Shown here: piece after piece, positions 1-8,253 of the stretch
How the letters are laid out: each line of letters starts with the position of its first letter
Numbering within the stretch: the stretch's first letter is position 1
Assembly (NCBI GenBank): GCA_963764665.1
Contig: CAVXTL010000026.1
Span: 186,001-250,000 of the forward strand
DNA: 64,000 nt
Source: JACVRW01 sp963764665
GTDB taxonomy: Bacteria > Actinomycetota > Thermoleophilia > Solirubrobacterales > Thermoleophilaceae
Reading direction: 5' to 3'
Position numbers and translations under genes: made by a program
The notes under the pieces: generated by a model
What the model saw: the letters and a program-made list of their open reading frames with translations, nothing else
Database searches by the model: none
Told to the model about the DNA's origin: nothing

Positions 1-12
1 CGCCTCGTCCCC

Positions 13-234
13 ATGACTGATTTCACCACCACCGAGATCACGATCGCGCTGGCCATCGGGCTGACCGTCTCGTGTTACGCGGCTCTGATCGTGATGCCGG
101 CCTGGCGCTGCTACGGGCGGCTGTGGGAGAAGCTCGCCGCGAGCTTCCTCACGCTGTTCATCCTCGCGACGCTGCTCGGGACGGGCACCGTCATCGGACT
201 TGCGGTCGTGTGGAGCTACGACCGCTACGCCTAA
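13..234 (+). CDS. Small two-helix membrane protein, function unknown
   Basis: A 73-residue protein starting at ATG 13 and ending at TAA. Two hydrophobic stretches, roughly residues 9-30 and 42-66, separated by a short basic stretch containing WRCYGRLWEK, suggest two membrane helices with a short loop. No catalytic motif is visible and I do not recognise the family. It lies upstream of and on the same strand as the PucR-type regulator, about 90 bases apart, and that regulator appears to have its own promoter. The window begins 12 bases before the start, so its promoter cannot be judged. Confidence 0.6.
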   Translation: MTDFTTTEITIALAIGLTVSCYAALIVMPAWRCYGRLWEKLAASFLTLFILATLLGTGTVIGLAVVWSYDRYA

Positions 235-312
235 GCTCGGCAACCGCGCTCCAGCCTGCATTCAAGCCGGTAAATGGGCGGAAAGCGCCGTGACTCGGAG
301 GCGGGTCGTCGG

Positions 313-318
313 TACGAT
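313..318 (+). promoter_or_regulatory. -10 box TACGAT for a leaderless transcript
   Basis: TACGAT lies 6 bases before the ATG at 325, which would place transcription start at or next to the start codon. It supports 325 rather than the longer in-frame start at 274. Confidence 0.5.
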
Positions 319-324
319 CGGGGC

Positions 325-1632
325 ATGTCGGTCTCGCACGAACCGGCGGGCGCGGCCGGTGCATTGATCGTGGAGCCGCGCTCGTTCCTGGACGCGCTGG
401 GAGAGGTCTCCGAAGCTGTGGAGGCCGGTGCCGGCCTGCCCAGCGTGGCCCGCGCGGCGGGCCGGGCCATCGACGCGAGCGTGATCGTGCTCGACTCGAG
501 GAGCAGCGTGCTGGCGGTGGCCTGCGCGTCGCCGGAGGACGAGCGCGCCGTGATGGCGCTCGAGGGAGACGCCCGGAGCGTCGAGCTCACGGTCGCCGAG
601 GTGGCGGTCGGGGAGCTCCGCTACCGCGTACGGGCCGCCGAGCCTGTTCCCTCGCTGCTTCGCGTCGTGGCCAACCTCATCGGATTGGAGGTCGACCGCG
701 CTCAGGCGCCGGAGCGCGCCAGCGAGGCCGCCGTGGCGGACTTCGTCAACGACCTTCTCGCGCGCCGGATCCCCGACGGGGAGACGGTGGCCGCGCGCGC
801 GGCCGAGCTCGGCTGCGACCTGTCGGCGGGAGCGAGCGTGCTCGTCGCCCGCGCCCGGCCGCAGCATCCGGAGGAGGGCGACTGGCGCGCGCGCGTGCTC
901 ACGGTCGCCGAGCGGGGTGCCCGGGCGGTTGAGCGCACGGCCCTGACGGCGCTCGTCTCCCCGGGCTGGGTGGCGCGCCAGGGCCGGTCCAAGGCCGGCG
1001 AGGCGGCGGCCGCGGGCAGCCGCGAGCTCGTGATCATCGCGCCCGGCCCCGACGCCGCGGCGGGACGCCGCGTGGCCGAGGCCGTGCACGGCGAGCTCGA
1101 GGCGGGCCTGCCCGCGCACGCGCTCACCGTTGCGATCAGCCGCCACGCCGACGACCCGGCCGACCTGCACCGAGCGGGCACCGAGGCGCTGCTGGCGGCG
1201 AACGTGGCCGAGGCACGCGGCCTCGAGCAGCTCTCGTTCGAGGAGACCGGCGCCTACCGGCTGCTGCTGCCGGCGATGAGCGAGGACCCGAGCGAGCTCC
1301 AGGGTTTCTTCGAGGAGACCGTCGCGCCGCTCGTGGACTACGACGAGCAGTACGAGACCGAGCTGGTCCGCACGCTCGAGAGCTTCCTGGACGCCGACGG
1401 GAACGTGGCGCGCACCGCCGAGCGCCTCTTCACCCACCGGCACACGATCCGCTACCGGCTCGAGCGCGTGCGCGAGCTGAGCGGCCTCGACGTGTCCTCC
1501 ACGGACGGCCGCGAGCGCCTCTCGCTGGGGCTCAAGGCGATGCGGGTCCTGGGGATACACCCGCCGGGCGGACCGGCCCAGGAGAAGGGCGCCGAAGCCG
1601 GCCGCGTGCCACTCGAGCGTAAGGACCGCTGA
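325..1632 (+). CDS. PucR/CdaR-family transcriptional regulator
   Basis: A 435-residue protein. The last ~90 residues (about 345-400) carry the PucR C-terminal helix-turn-helix pattern: LVRTLESFLDADGNVARTA followed by THRHTIRYRLERV, the block that defines this family. The N-terminal and middle parts look like the variable sensory and GGDEF-like segments of PucR/CdaR proteins. Members control purine, sugar-acid or amino-acid genes in response to metabolites; the ligand here cannot be inferred. An in-frame ATG exists at 274, but 325 is preferred because a TACGAT box sits just upstream. The next gene on this strand is tRNA-Gln, so the regulator is probably monocistronic. Confidence 0.85.
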   Translation: MSVSHEPAGAAGALIVEPRSFLDALGEVSEAVEAGAGLPSVARAAGRAIDASVIVLDSRSSVLAVACASPEDERAVMALEGDARSVELTVAEVAVGELRYRVRAAEPVPSLLRVVANLIGLEVDRAQAPERASEAAVADFVNDLLARRIPDGETVAARAAELGCDLSAGASVLVARARPQHPEEGDWRARVLTVAERGARAVERTALTALVSPGWVARQGRSKAGEAAAAGSRELVIIAPGPDAAAGRRVAEAVHGELEAGLPAHALTVAISRHADDPADLHRAGTEALLAANVAEARGLEQLSFEETGAYRLLLPAMSEDPSELQGFFEETVAPLVDYDEQYETELVRTLESFLDADGNVARTAERLFTHRHTIRYRLERVRELSGLDVSSTDGRERLSLGLKAMRVLGIHPPGGPAQEKGAEAGRVPLERKDR

Positions 1633-1667
1633 ACGACGTAGCGGTGGTACCTTCGCCGGGCCCTCGT

Positions 1668-1741
1668 TGGGGAGTGGTCTAATGGCATGACGCGTGGTTT
1701 TGGTCCACGAAATGGTCCGGGTTCGATTCCCCCCTCCCCAG
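1668..1741 (+). tRNA. tRNA-Gln, anticodon TTG
   Basis: Acceptor TGGGGAG (1668-1674) pairs with CTCCCCA (1734-1740), followed by discriminator G, usual for Gln. The anticodon stem CGTGG/CCACG encloses loop TTTTGGT with anticodon TTG at 1700-1702. No CCA is encoded. The T stem is odd: CCGGG (1717-1721) faces CCCCC (1729-1733), leaving two C-C mismatches at the outer end, so only three pairs form. A decayed HNH gene follows about 45 bases downstream. Confidence 0.9.
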
Positions 1742-1786
1742 CCTAAATCCGTCCGCTACGCATGGGAACATACGTTCGTATGCTGA

Positions 1787-2541
1787 GCTGCCCGAACACG
1801 CTACTCGGAGGCCGAGGCCCGGGAGGCAGTAGCCGCCTCGCGTTCGTATGCCGAGACCCTTCGCCGGCTCGGGATGTGTGTCAGCGGTGGCGGCGCCGGC
1901 GTTCTACGCAAATGGGTCCAGGCGTGGGGAATATCGGTCGAGCACTTCGACCCGTACTGGGCGGCCCGTAATCGCGTGGGGCGGACCGTCAGACCGCTGG
2001 AGGAGATCTTGGTCACCGGCTCGACGTACTCGAGGGGGAGCCTGAAGCAGAGGCTCTACAGGGAAGGCCTGAAACGCCCGGAATGCGAGCTGTGTGGCCA
2101 GGACGGGACCTGGCACGGGCAGCGCATGGCGCTGATCCTCGACCACATCAATGGCGTGGCCACTGACAATCGGATCGAGAATCTCAGGATCGTCTGCCCG
2201 AACTGTGCCGCAACCCTCGATACCCACTGCGGCCGCAACATGCTGCTTCGGGAAGAGCGTTCGTGCGCACGGTGCGGCGAGGAGTTCAGCCCGCGCTACG
2301 CGAAACAGGGGCATTGCTCCTACGAGTGCGGCATCCGCCACGACCGCACACGTCTGCGAGGGCCACGTCCCCACACCCGGAAGGTCGAGCGTCCCAGCCG
2401 TGATCAGCTCGTTGCGGACCTGGCCACATGAGCTGCGTCGCCGTCGGCCGCAAGTACGGCGTCTCGGACAACGCCGTTCGGAAGTGGTTGCGCTGGTACG
2501 AGCGGGAAGGCGAGCGCGTTAACGGAGACAACGCCGCGTAG
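1787..2541 (+). pseudogene. Decayed HNH endonuclease gene (no start, C-terminal frameshift)
   Basis: The open frame runs from 1787 with no ATG, GTG, TTG or CTG before the internal ATG at 1874, yet residues encoded from about 1802 (YSEAEAREAVAASRSYAETL) read as coding. The core holds a zinc-ribbon-like CELCGQ and the HNH signature LDHINGVATDNRIENLR followed by CPNC, then a second CxxC pair. The frame stops at TGA 2429-2431. The typical C-terminal HTH tail, GRKYGVSDNAVRKW, continues in another frame from ATG 2428 to TAG 2541, so one base appears lost there. If a product is made, the intact central part is 1874-2431 (185 residues). The position beside a tRNA fits a mobile endonuclease gene. Confidence 0.7.
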
Positions 2542-2557
2542 GGGCGCCATTCGACGG

Positions 2558-2563
2558 TACGCT
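2558..2563 (+). promoter_or_regulatory. -10 box TACGCT before glmU
   Basis: TACGCT ends 9 bases before the glmU ATG at 2573; there is no Shine-Dalgarno sequence in the gap, consistent with a very short or absent leader. Confidence 0.45.
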
Positions 2564-2572
2564 CAAGACTCA

Positions 2573-3958
2573 ATGGCTGAGCCCTTCACGGTCCTGATCA
2601 TGGCCGCCGGGCGGGGGACGCGCATGCGGTCGGAGCTGCCGAAGGTGCTCCATCGGGTGTGCGGGAAGCCCATGCTCGAGTGGGTCGTGGACGCCGGTCG
2701 CGAGGCCGGCGCCGACCAGATCGTCTGCGTGGTCCGGCCCGGCGACGGGGTGGCCGAGGGCGTGCCGGACGGTGTCGAGGTGGCCGAGCAGACCGAGGGC
2801 GAGGGCACGGGGTCGGCGGTGCTGGCGGCGCGCTCGGTGCTCGAGTCCGCCGGTGGACCGGTCGTCGTGCTCTCCGGCGATCACCCGCTCGTCTCCGCCG
2901 AGCACCTGACCGGGCTGCTCGGCGCGCACCGCGCCGACGGCGCCGCCGCCACCATCCTCACCACGGACCGCCTCGACCCGACCGGCTACGGGCGCATCGT
3001 GCGGAACGGCGGCGGCCACGTGGAGCGCATCGTTGAGACGAAGTATCCGGAGGGCGTGCCCGAGGAGGAGCTTGCGATCAGGGAGATCAACCTCGGCACC
3101 TACGCGTTCGAGCCGGAGGCGCTCGTAGCGGCGCTCGACACCGTGGGGACCGAGGGCGGCGAGCGTTACCTGACCGCCGCGATCAGGGTCCTCCGGGAAC
3201 GCGACCGGGGCATCGTGACCTACCTGACCGACGACGCCGGCGGCGCGCTCGGCGTGAACGATCGCGCCGACCTGATGCAGGCCGAGGCCGTGGCCCAGGC
3301 ACGCATCATCGAGCGCCACGCCCACGACGGCGTGACCTTCCTCCAGCCCGCCACCACACGCGTGGAAGCCGGTGTCGCGATCGGCGCGGACACGGTCGTG
3401 GGCCCGGGCGTCAGCCTGCTGGGCTCGACCAGCGTCGGGGAGGGCGCCGAGATCGGACCGCACACCACCCTGATCGACTCTCGCGTCGGGAGCGGAGCGC
3501 GGGTCGTCCACTCCTATGTCGTGGAGGCCGAGGTCGGCGAGCGCGCGACCGTCGGGCCATTCGCCTACCTCCGCCCGGGTGCCGTGCTCGGGGCGGGATC
3601 GAAGGTCGGCACGTTCGTGGAGGTCAAGAACTCGGATGTGGGCGAGGGGGCGAAGATCCCGCACCTCTCATACGTGGGAGACGCCGACGTCGGCGCCGGA
3701 AGCAACCTCGGCGCGAGCACGATCACGGCGAACTACGACGGCCGCAAGAAGCACCGGACCACCATCGGAGACGGCGTGAAGACGGGCATCCACACCTCGC
3801 TCGTGGCTCCCGTCGACGTCGGCGACCGGGCGTACACTGGGGCCGGTTCGGTGATCACCGGAGACGTCCCGGACGGAGCGCTCGGGATCGGCCGCTCGAA
3901 GCAGAAGAACATCGACGGGTACGCCGACCGCGTGGAAGACACCGACGAACCTAAATGA
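2573..3958 (+). CDS. glmU: Bifunctional UDP-GlcNAc pyrophosphorylase / GlcN-1-P acetyltransferase GlmU
   Basis: A 461-residue cytoplasmic enzyme making UDP-N-acetylglucosamine for peptidoglycan. The N-terminal uridyltransferase half opens with the nucleotide-binding motif MAAGRGTRMRSELPKVLH (residues ~10-27) and the C-terminal half (from ~250) is a left-handed beta helix of hexapeptide repeats containing the expected YVGDADVGAGSNLGASTITA and ANYDGRKKHRT segments of the acetyltransferase site. Length is usual for the family. The stop overlaps the prs start by four bases (ATGA), so the two genes are translationally coupled, linking cell-wall precursor and PRPP supply. Confidence 0.96.
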   Translation: MAEPFTVLIMAAGRGTRMRSELPKVLHRVCGKPMLEWVVDAGREAGADQIVCVVRPGDGVAEGVPDGVEVAEQTEGEGTGSAVLAARSVLESAGGPVVVLSGDHPLVSAEHLTGLLGAHRADGAAATILTTDRLDPTGYGRIVRNGGGHVERIVETKYPEGVPEEELAIREINLGTYAFEPEALVAALDTVGTEGGERYLTAAIRVLRERDRGIVTYLTDDAGGALGVNDRADLMQAEAVAQARIIERHAHDGVTFLQPATTRVEAGVAIGADTVVGPGVSLLGSTSVGEGAEIGPHTTLIDSRVGSGARVVHSYVVEAEVGERATVGPFAYLRPGAVLGAGSKVGTFVEVKNSDVGEGAKIPHLSYVGDADVGAGSNLGASTITANYDGRKKHRTTIGDGVKTGIHTSLVAPVDVGDRAYTGAGSVITGDVPDGALGIGRSKQKNIDGYADRVEDTDEPK

Positions 3959-4989
3959 GCAAGCCTCTCGACACCGCCACGGCGCCCACCCTCGGCACGT
4001 CGATGACGGCCGGCTACGAGAAGCAGATGATGGTCACGGCCGGGCGTGCCAGCAAGGAGCTCGGCGCGAAGATCAGCGGGCGTCTGGGCCTCGAGCTGGT
4101 GGACGCCGGGCTGAAGACGTTTGCCGACGGGGAGGTCTACTGCCGCTACGGCGAGTCCATCCGCGGCGCCGATCTCTTCATCGTGCAGTCGATCTGCGGA
4201 TCGGAGCGCGAGGGCCTGACCGTGAACGACTCGCTCATGGAGCTGCTCCTCATGATCCACGCGGCCAAGCATGCCTCGGCGCACCGGATCATCGCCGTCT
4301 GCCCCTGGTACGGGTACTCACGCCAGGACAAGAAGTCGGCGCCCAGGGAGCCGATCTCGGCGCGGCTGGTGGCCGAGCTCCTGGAGGTCGCCGGCATCGA
4401 CCGCCTGGTGACCATGGACCTTCATGCCGGCCAGATGCAGGGCTTCTTCTCGAAGACCGTCGACCACATGACGGCCATGCCGATCCTCAGCCAGTTCGTG
4501 CAGGACCACATCGGCGATCACGAGCTCGTGATCATCGCCCCCGACGCCGGCCGTGTGAAGCTCGTCAAGAACTTCGCGAGCAAGGTGGGGGCGCCCTACG
4601 CCCTGCTCGAGAAGGAGCGTCCCGCGCAGGGCGTGGCCGAGATCGGGCACGTGATCGGCGACGTGTCGGGCAAGACGGCCGTGATCGTCGACGACATCAT
4701 CGGCACCGGCGGCACGCTCGCCGCCGCCTCCCAGACCGTGATCGACGAGGGCGCCACCAGCGTCTACGCGGTCGCCACCCACGGTCTGTTCGCGGGCAGC
4801 GCGTTCGAGACGCTCGACCGCTCGCCGCTCGAGGGCATCGTGGTGACCGACACCGTCCCGCTGCGCAGCGGGGCGCCCGAGATGGTCCGCCAGCTCACCT
4901 CGGCGGACATCCTCACCGACTCGATCCGGCGGATCTTCCTGGACGACTCGGTGTCGGAGATCTTCGCTGGCGAGAACCAGCTCTTCTAA
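3955..4989 (+). CDS. prs: Ribose-phosphate pyrophosphokinase (PRPP synthetase)
   Basis: A 344-residue enzyme converting ribose-5-phosphate and ATP to PRPP for nucleotide, histidine and tryptophan synthesis. Visible family motifs are the CPWYGYSRQDKK ATP-loop region, MDLHAGQMQGFF, APDAGRVK, and the PRPP-binding loop VDDIIGTGGTL near residue 245. The first ~16 residues exceed most homologues and an internal Met at residue 17 (4003) could be the real start, but the ATGA overlap with glmU favours 3955. A convergent AarF-type gene ends 9 bases downstream. Confidence 0.96.
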   Translation: MSKPLDTATAPTLGTSMTAGYEKQMMVTAGRASKELGAKISGRLGLELVDAGLKTFADGEVYCRYGESIRGADLFIVQSICGSEREGLTVNDSLMELLLMIHAAKHASAHRIIAVCPWYGYSRQDKKSAPREPISARLVAELLEVAGIDRLVTMDLHAGQMQGFFSKTVDHMTAMPILSQFVQDHIGDHELVIIAPDAGRVKLVKNFASKVGAPYALLEKERPAQGVAEIGHVIGDVSGKTAVIVDDIIGTGGTLAAASQTVIDEGATSVYAVATHGLFAGSAFETLDRSPLEGIVVTDTVPLRSGAPEMVRQLTSADILTDSIRRIFLDDSVSEIFAGENQLF

Positions 4990-4998
4990 GAAATCCGG

Positions 4999-6438
4999 TC
5001 AGCCGCGGACGCCGCCGCGGCGCTCGCCGCGCGACTCGAAGTAGGCCGCCTCGCTCTCGCCGAGCTCGGTGGCCGGCGGGTCGCCGAACCACCACTCGCG
5101 GCCGATCCGGTGCCAGTTGCGCGTGGCCCGGAGCTGGGCGAGCACGGCCAGCACGCCCGTCTCCATGCGCCGCCCCATGAGCTCGTTGGCGGGGAGGTTC
5201 TCCCGGCGCACCAGCCGGTAGAACTCGGAGCGCGGGTCGGACACGGCGGCGATGGCGTCCATCACCCGGGCCGAGTCGATCGTCACCTCGCGATCCTCCA
5301 TGTACCAGCCGCCGATCGCCCGGACGTGCTGCATCAGCTGCTCGGCGTCCACCTTCTTCGGGTCGCGCAGGAAGCCGAGGTCGTGCAGCGCCACCCGCAG
5401 GCGCTCGGGATCGTCGTCGAACACCGCCGCCAGCGCCGCCACCTCGAGCTCGATCTGATCCGAGTCAAGCTGCTTGGTCATGCCGAAGTCGAGGAACGCC
5501 ACGCGCCCGTCCGGCATCAGCAGGTAATTGCCGGGATGGGCGTCGGCGTTGAAGTGCCTGAGGTGGTAGATCGAGCCGAAGCAGAAGCGGAACACGATCT
5601 CCCCGAAGCGGTCGCGCTCCTCGTCGGGAAGGACCGCGACCTGCTCGAAGCCCACACCCTCGACCCACTCCGACACCAGCACCCGCGTGGTGGAGAGCCG
5701 GGTGACCACGTCGGGCACGTAGATGAACGGGTGGTCGCGGTAGGCGCGTGCGAACGAGCGCTGGCTCTGCGCCTCCAGCTCGTAGTCGAGCTCCTCCAGC
5801 ACGCGCTCCTTGAGCTCCTCGGCGGCCGCCTTGGCGTCGAGCCCCGGTGCCAGCGCCTTGGCCATCCGCATGATCAGGCCGGCGTTCTGCATGTCGGCGC
5901 GGATCGCCTGGGCCACGCCGGGGTACTGCACCTTCACCGCCACCTCGCGGCCGTCGGGCAACGCGGCGCGATGCACCTGCCCGATCGAAGCCGCCGCCGC
6001 GGCCTCATGGTCGAAGCGTGAGAAGAGCTCATCCACCGGCTCGTCCCACTCCTGGCGCAGCACCTGGTGGACCTTCTTCCACGGCATCGGCGGGGCGGAG
6101 GTGCGAAGCGAGGCCAGCTGCTCCTGGTACAGCTCGCGGTACTCGGGCGGGAGGAACTCCGTGTCGATGAACGAGGCCAGCTGGCCGATCTTCATGGCCG
6201 CGCCCTTCATCCGCCCGAGCGTCTCCACCATCCGCTCCGCGGCCTCCAGATGGCGGCGGTCGAGTGCCTCGGCGGCCGCCTCGGGGGAGCGCGTGAGATT
6301 GGCGGCGCGGGTGCCGGCGTAGCGCGCGCCCTGAGTCCCGAGCACCGATCCGACCTCGGCGGTCCTGCGGACCCGTCCGGCCGGAATCGAGCTGTCGTCG
6401 CGGCGAGGCACTCCCCTCATGAGGATAGGTCGGCCCAC
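4999..6438 (-). CDS. AarF/ABC1/UbiB-family atypical protein kinase
   Basis: A 479-residue member of the ABC1 family of kinase-fold proteins; bacterial relatives support isoprenoid-quinone synthesis or act as small-molecule kinases. It shows the diagnostic alanine-rich ATP loop AAASIGQVHRA, the lysine motif VAVKVQYPG, the KxGQ-type motif MKIGQLASF near residue 85, and the catalytic/metal motifs NADAHPGNYLL and FLDFGM. No membrane segment is obvious. The start is taken as GTG 6438; ATG 6420 is the alternative. It is divergent from rplY, with the two starts only 26 bases apart, so the promoters must overlap. Confidence 0.9.
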   Translation of the reverse strand: MGRPILMRGVPRRDDSSIPAGRVRRTAEVGSVLGTQGARYAGTRAANLTRSPEAAAEALDRRHLEAAERMVETLGRMKGAAMKIGQLASFIDTEFLPPEYRELYQEQLASLRTSAPPMPWKKVHQVLRQEWDEPVDELFSRFDHEAAAAASIGQVHRAALPDGREVAVKVQYPGVAQAIRADMQNAGLIMRMAKALAPGLDAKAAAEELKERVLEELDYELEAQSQRSFARAYRDHPFIYVPDVVTRLSTTRVLVSEWVEGVGFEQVAVLPDEERDRFGEIVFRFCFGSIYHLRHFNADAHPGNYLLMPDGRVAFLDFGMTKQLDSDQIELEVAALAAVFDDDPERLRVALHDLGFLRDPKKVDAEQLMQHVRAIGGWYMEDREVTIDSARVMDAIAAVSDPRSEFYRLVRRENLPANELMGRRMETGVLAVLAQLRATRNWHRIGREWWFGDPPATELGESEAAYFESRGERRGGVRG

Positions 6439-6448
6439 GAGCCCCCGC

Positions 6449-6454
6449 TACACT
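6449..6454 (+). promoter_or_regulatory. -10 box TACACT before rplY
   Basis: TACACT lies 10 bases before the rplY ATG at 6465 inside the 26-base gap to the divergent AarF gene, giving a near-leaderless transcript. Confidence 0.45.
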
Positions 6455-6464
6455 GGCGCGCCGG

Positions 6465-7163
6465 ATGGCCGACTCCAAGAGACCCACACTTGCGGTAGAG
6501 GACCGGCCCGAGCAGGGCAGCCGCGCCGTACGCCGGCTGCGCCGCACGGGCGTCGTTCCCGGCGTGGTTTACGGCGGCGCCGACGGGGAGTGCACGTCGT
6601 TCAAGGTCGAGTACCGGGCTCTCCGCCAGGTGCTCGTGGACGGCTCCGCGCTGATCGACCTGAAGGTCGAGGGCGGCAAGGCGCGTCCCGTGATCGTCAA
6701 GGACCAGCAGCTGCATCCGGTCCGCGGCGAGGTCATGCACATCGACCTCCTCGAGGTGCGCCTCGACGAGACGATCCAGGCGCCGGTGGCGGTCCACATC
6801 GAAGGCGCCGAGGAGGCCCCGGGCATCAAGGAGGGCGGCGTGATGGAGCAGGTGACCCACCAGCTCAACATCGAGGCGCTGCCCACCGACATCCCCGACT
6901 TCATCACCGTCGACGTCTCCGGGATGGAGATCGCCGCGACCATGCACCTGTCGGAGATCACCCCGCCCGCCGGCGTGGTGTACCTCGACGATCCGGAGGA
7001 GACGATCATCGCGACGATCGTCGTGCCCACCGAGGTCGAGGAGCCGGAAGAGGTCGAGGAAGAGACCGAGCTGGTCGGCGAGGAGGGCGAGGAGGGCGAG
7101 CCCTCGGCCGAGGAGGAGTCGGAAGGCGAGGGCGACGAGCCGCAGGAGGGCGGGGAGTCCTGA
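6465..7163 (+). CDS. rplY: 50S ribosomal protein L25 (TL5/Ctc type)
   Basis: A 232-residue two-domain L25 of the long TL5/Ctc kind that binds 5S rRNA. The N-terminal beta-barrel (residues ~1-90) and the C-terminal beta domain (~95-190, with VMEQVTHQLNIEALPTDIP) match the family. The last ~45 residues are an acidic Glu/Gly tail (EEPEEVEEETELVGEEGE), common in actinobacterial homologues. The stop overlaps the apparent CTG start of pth, and AGGAGGG at 7144-7150 lies inside the coding end as the likely ribosome-binding site for pth. Confidence 0.95.
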   Translation: MADSKRPTLAVEDRPEQGSRAVRRLRRTGVVPGVVYGGADGECTSFKVEYRALRQVLVDGSALIDLKVEGGKARPVIVKDQQLHPVRGEVMHIDLLEVRLDETIQAPVAVHIEGAEEAPGIKEGGVMEQVTHQLNIEALPTDIPDFITVDVSGMEIAATMHLSEITPPAGVVYLDDPEETIIATIVVPTEVEEPEEVEEETELVGEEGEEGEPSAEEESEGEGDEPQEGGES

Positions 7164-7747
7164 GCCTTCTCCGCCGCCGCCGCTCAGGCGATGGCGGCGG
7201 CAAGGTCGACTGGCTGGTTGTCGGGCTCGGCAACCCCGGCGACCGCTACGCCGCCACGCGCCACAACATCGGCTTCGAGGTGGCGGCCGAGGCCGCCCAG
7301 CGCTGGGGCCTGTCGAAGGCCAAGTCGAAGTACGGGGGCCTCTACACGGACGGCCGCGCCGGGGTCGGCGGCCCGCGCGTGGGAGTGCTGCTCCCCCAGA
7401 CCCACATGAACGACTCAGGCCGGGCAGCCGGGCCCGCGCGCGGTCAGCTCGGGGTGCCGCTCGACCGGGTGGTGGCCGTGCACGACGAGATCGACCTGCC
7501 GTTCGGCCGGGTCGAGGCACGCCTCGGCGGCGGCCTGGCCGGACACAACGGCCTCAAGTCGCTCAAGCAGGAGCTCGGCGGCCCCGACTTCCGGCGCATC
7601 CGCGTGGGGGTGGGCCGGCCCGACTCCACCGACCCGGAGATCGTGTCGGCCTGGGTGCTCGGGCGCTTCCGCGAGCCGCCCGGGGAGGTCCACGCGCTCA
7701 TCGAGCGCGCCACGGACTCGCTCGAGCGCCTGCTGCGCGAGGACTAG
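7160..7747 (+). CDS. pth: Peptidyl-tRNA hydrolase
   Basis: Releases tRNA from peptidyl-tRNA that drops off ribosomes. The product shows WLVVGLGNPGDRYAATRHNI with the catalytic His, LLPQTHMNDSG, VVAVHDEIDLPFG with the catalytic Asp, and GGGLAGHNGLKSL with the substrate-binding Asn: all key residues are present. No ATG, GTG or TTG is in frame before the conserved N-terminus; the only candidate next to a Shine-Dalgarno sequence (AGGAGGG, 9 bases upstream) is CTG 7160, which overlaps the rplY stop as CTGA. That gives 195 residues, normal for Pth. A start-region sequencing error is the alternative explanation. Confidence 0.9.
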   Translation: MSLLRRRRSGDGGGKVDWLVVGLGNPGDRYAATRHNIGFEVAAEAAQRWGLSKAKSKYGGLYTDGRAGVGGPRVGVLLPQTHMNDSGRAAGPARGQLGVPLDRVVAVHDEIDLPFGRVEARLGGGLAGHNGLKSLKQELGGPDFRRIRVGVGRPDSTDPEIVSAWVLGRFREPPGEVHALIERATDSLERLLRED

Positions 7748-7750
7748 CCT
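7745..7750 (+). promoter_or_regulatory. -10 box TAGCCT before the SnoaL-like gene
   Basis: TAGCCT overlaps the pth stop codon and lies 7 bases before GTG 7758, fitting a leaderless mRNA. Confidence 0.5.
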
Positions 7751-7757
7751 CTCTCGC

Positions 7758-8165
7758 GTGCACGCCGCCTCGAACCTCGAGGTGCTCAGGGAGCGGATGG
7801 GCAAGGCCTACTCGGACCCGGACGCCTTCTTCGAGATCGTCCACCCCGACGTGGAGTGGGACATCCGCGACAGCTCCAGCCCGATGGCCGGCATCTACCA
7901 CGGCCGCGACGCCGTGCGGGAGTTCTACCGGCAGTGGTCAGGTGCCTTCAGCGACTGGAGCTATGAGCTCGACGAGCTGTTCGAGGGTGAGGACCAGGTT
8001 GTGGCCTTCGTGACCGAACATGGGCATGGACGCGGCAGCGGCGCCGAGGTGACGATGCAGCGGGCCAACGTGTGGACGTTCCGCGACGGGATGATCGTGC
8101 GCTTCCAGAGCTTCGGCGACCGGGCGGCCGCGCTGGCGGCCGCCGGCCTCGAGGGCGGCGCCTAG
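7758..8165 (+). CDS. SnoaL-like / NTF2-fold protein
   Basis: A 135-residue protein with the NTF2-like layout: an N-terminal helix (NLEVLRERMGKAYSDPDAFF), the turn HPDVEWDIRDS, then GRDAVREFYRQW and a strand-rich C-terminus ending MIVRFQSFGDRAAAL. Such proteins are small alpha+beta cones that may be isomerases, hydrolases or binding proteins; the substrate cannot be told. The start is GTG 7758, supported by a -10 box 7 bases upstream. Two other SnoaL-like genes or remnants occur near 50 kb and one at 58.2 kb. Confidence 0.8.
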   Translation: MHAASNLEVLRERMGKAYSDPDAFFEIVHPDVEWDIRDSSSPMAGIYHGRDAVREFYRQWSGAFSDWSYELDELFEGEDQVVAFVTEHGHGRGSGAEVTMQRANVWTFRDGMIVRFQSFGDRAAALAAAGLEGGA

Positions 8166-8168
8166 AAT
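8163..8168 (+). promoter_or_regulatory. -10 box TAGAAT upstream of mfd
   Basis: TAGAAT overlaps the stop of the preceding gene. Unlike other genes here it is 85 bases from the likely mfd start; a 34-bp hairpin repeat lies in between, so the repeat would be transcribed in the mfd leader. Confidence 0.4.
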
Positions 8169-8211
8169 CGTTCGGAGCTAGCCGCGCGGCGTGCCCGGGC
8201 GGCCATTTGTC

Positions 8212-8245
8212 GCGGAAGCACCCGGCTCGGCCGGGTGCGCACCGA
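8212..8245 (+). repeat. 34-bp hairpin repeat, copy 1 (mfd leader)
   Basis: Copy 1 of a family beginning GCGGAAG and ending CGCACCGA around a 9-bp stem GCACCCGGC/GCCGGGTGC with loop TCG. It lies between the mfd promoter and its start codon. Other copies are at 15167, 15568 (reverse), 18020 and 32113 (reverse). Confidence 0.85.
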
Positions 8246-8253
8246 CACATTCC

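Noticed and set aside
274..324. Longer start for the PucR-type regulator
   Set aside because: The TACGAT box at 313-318 falls inside this extension, so 325 is the better start.
262..1560. 432-codon minus-strand open frame
   Set aside because: Antisense to the PucR regulator; composition His/Arg-rich without recognisable domains.
7030..7150. GAG-rich purine tract in rplY as a regulatory repeat
   Set aside because: Encodes the acidic tail usual in L25/Ctc proteins.
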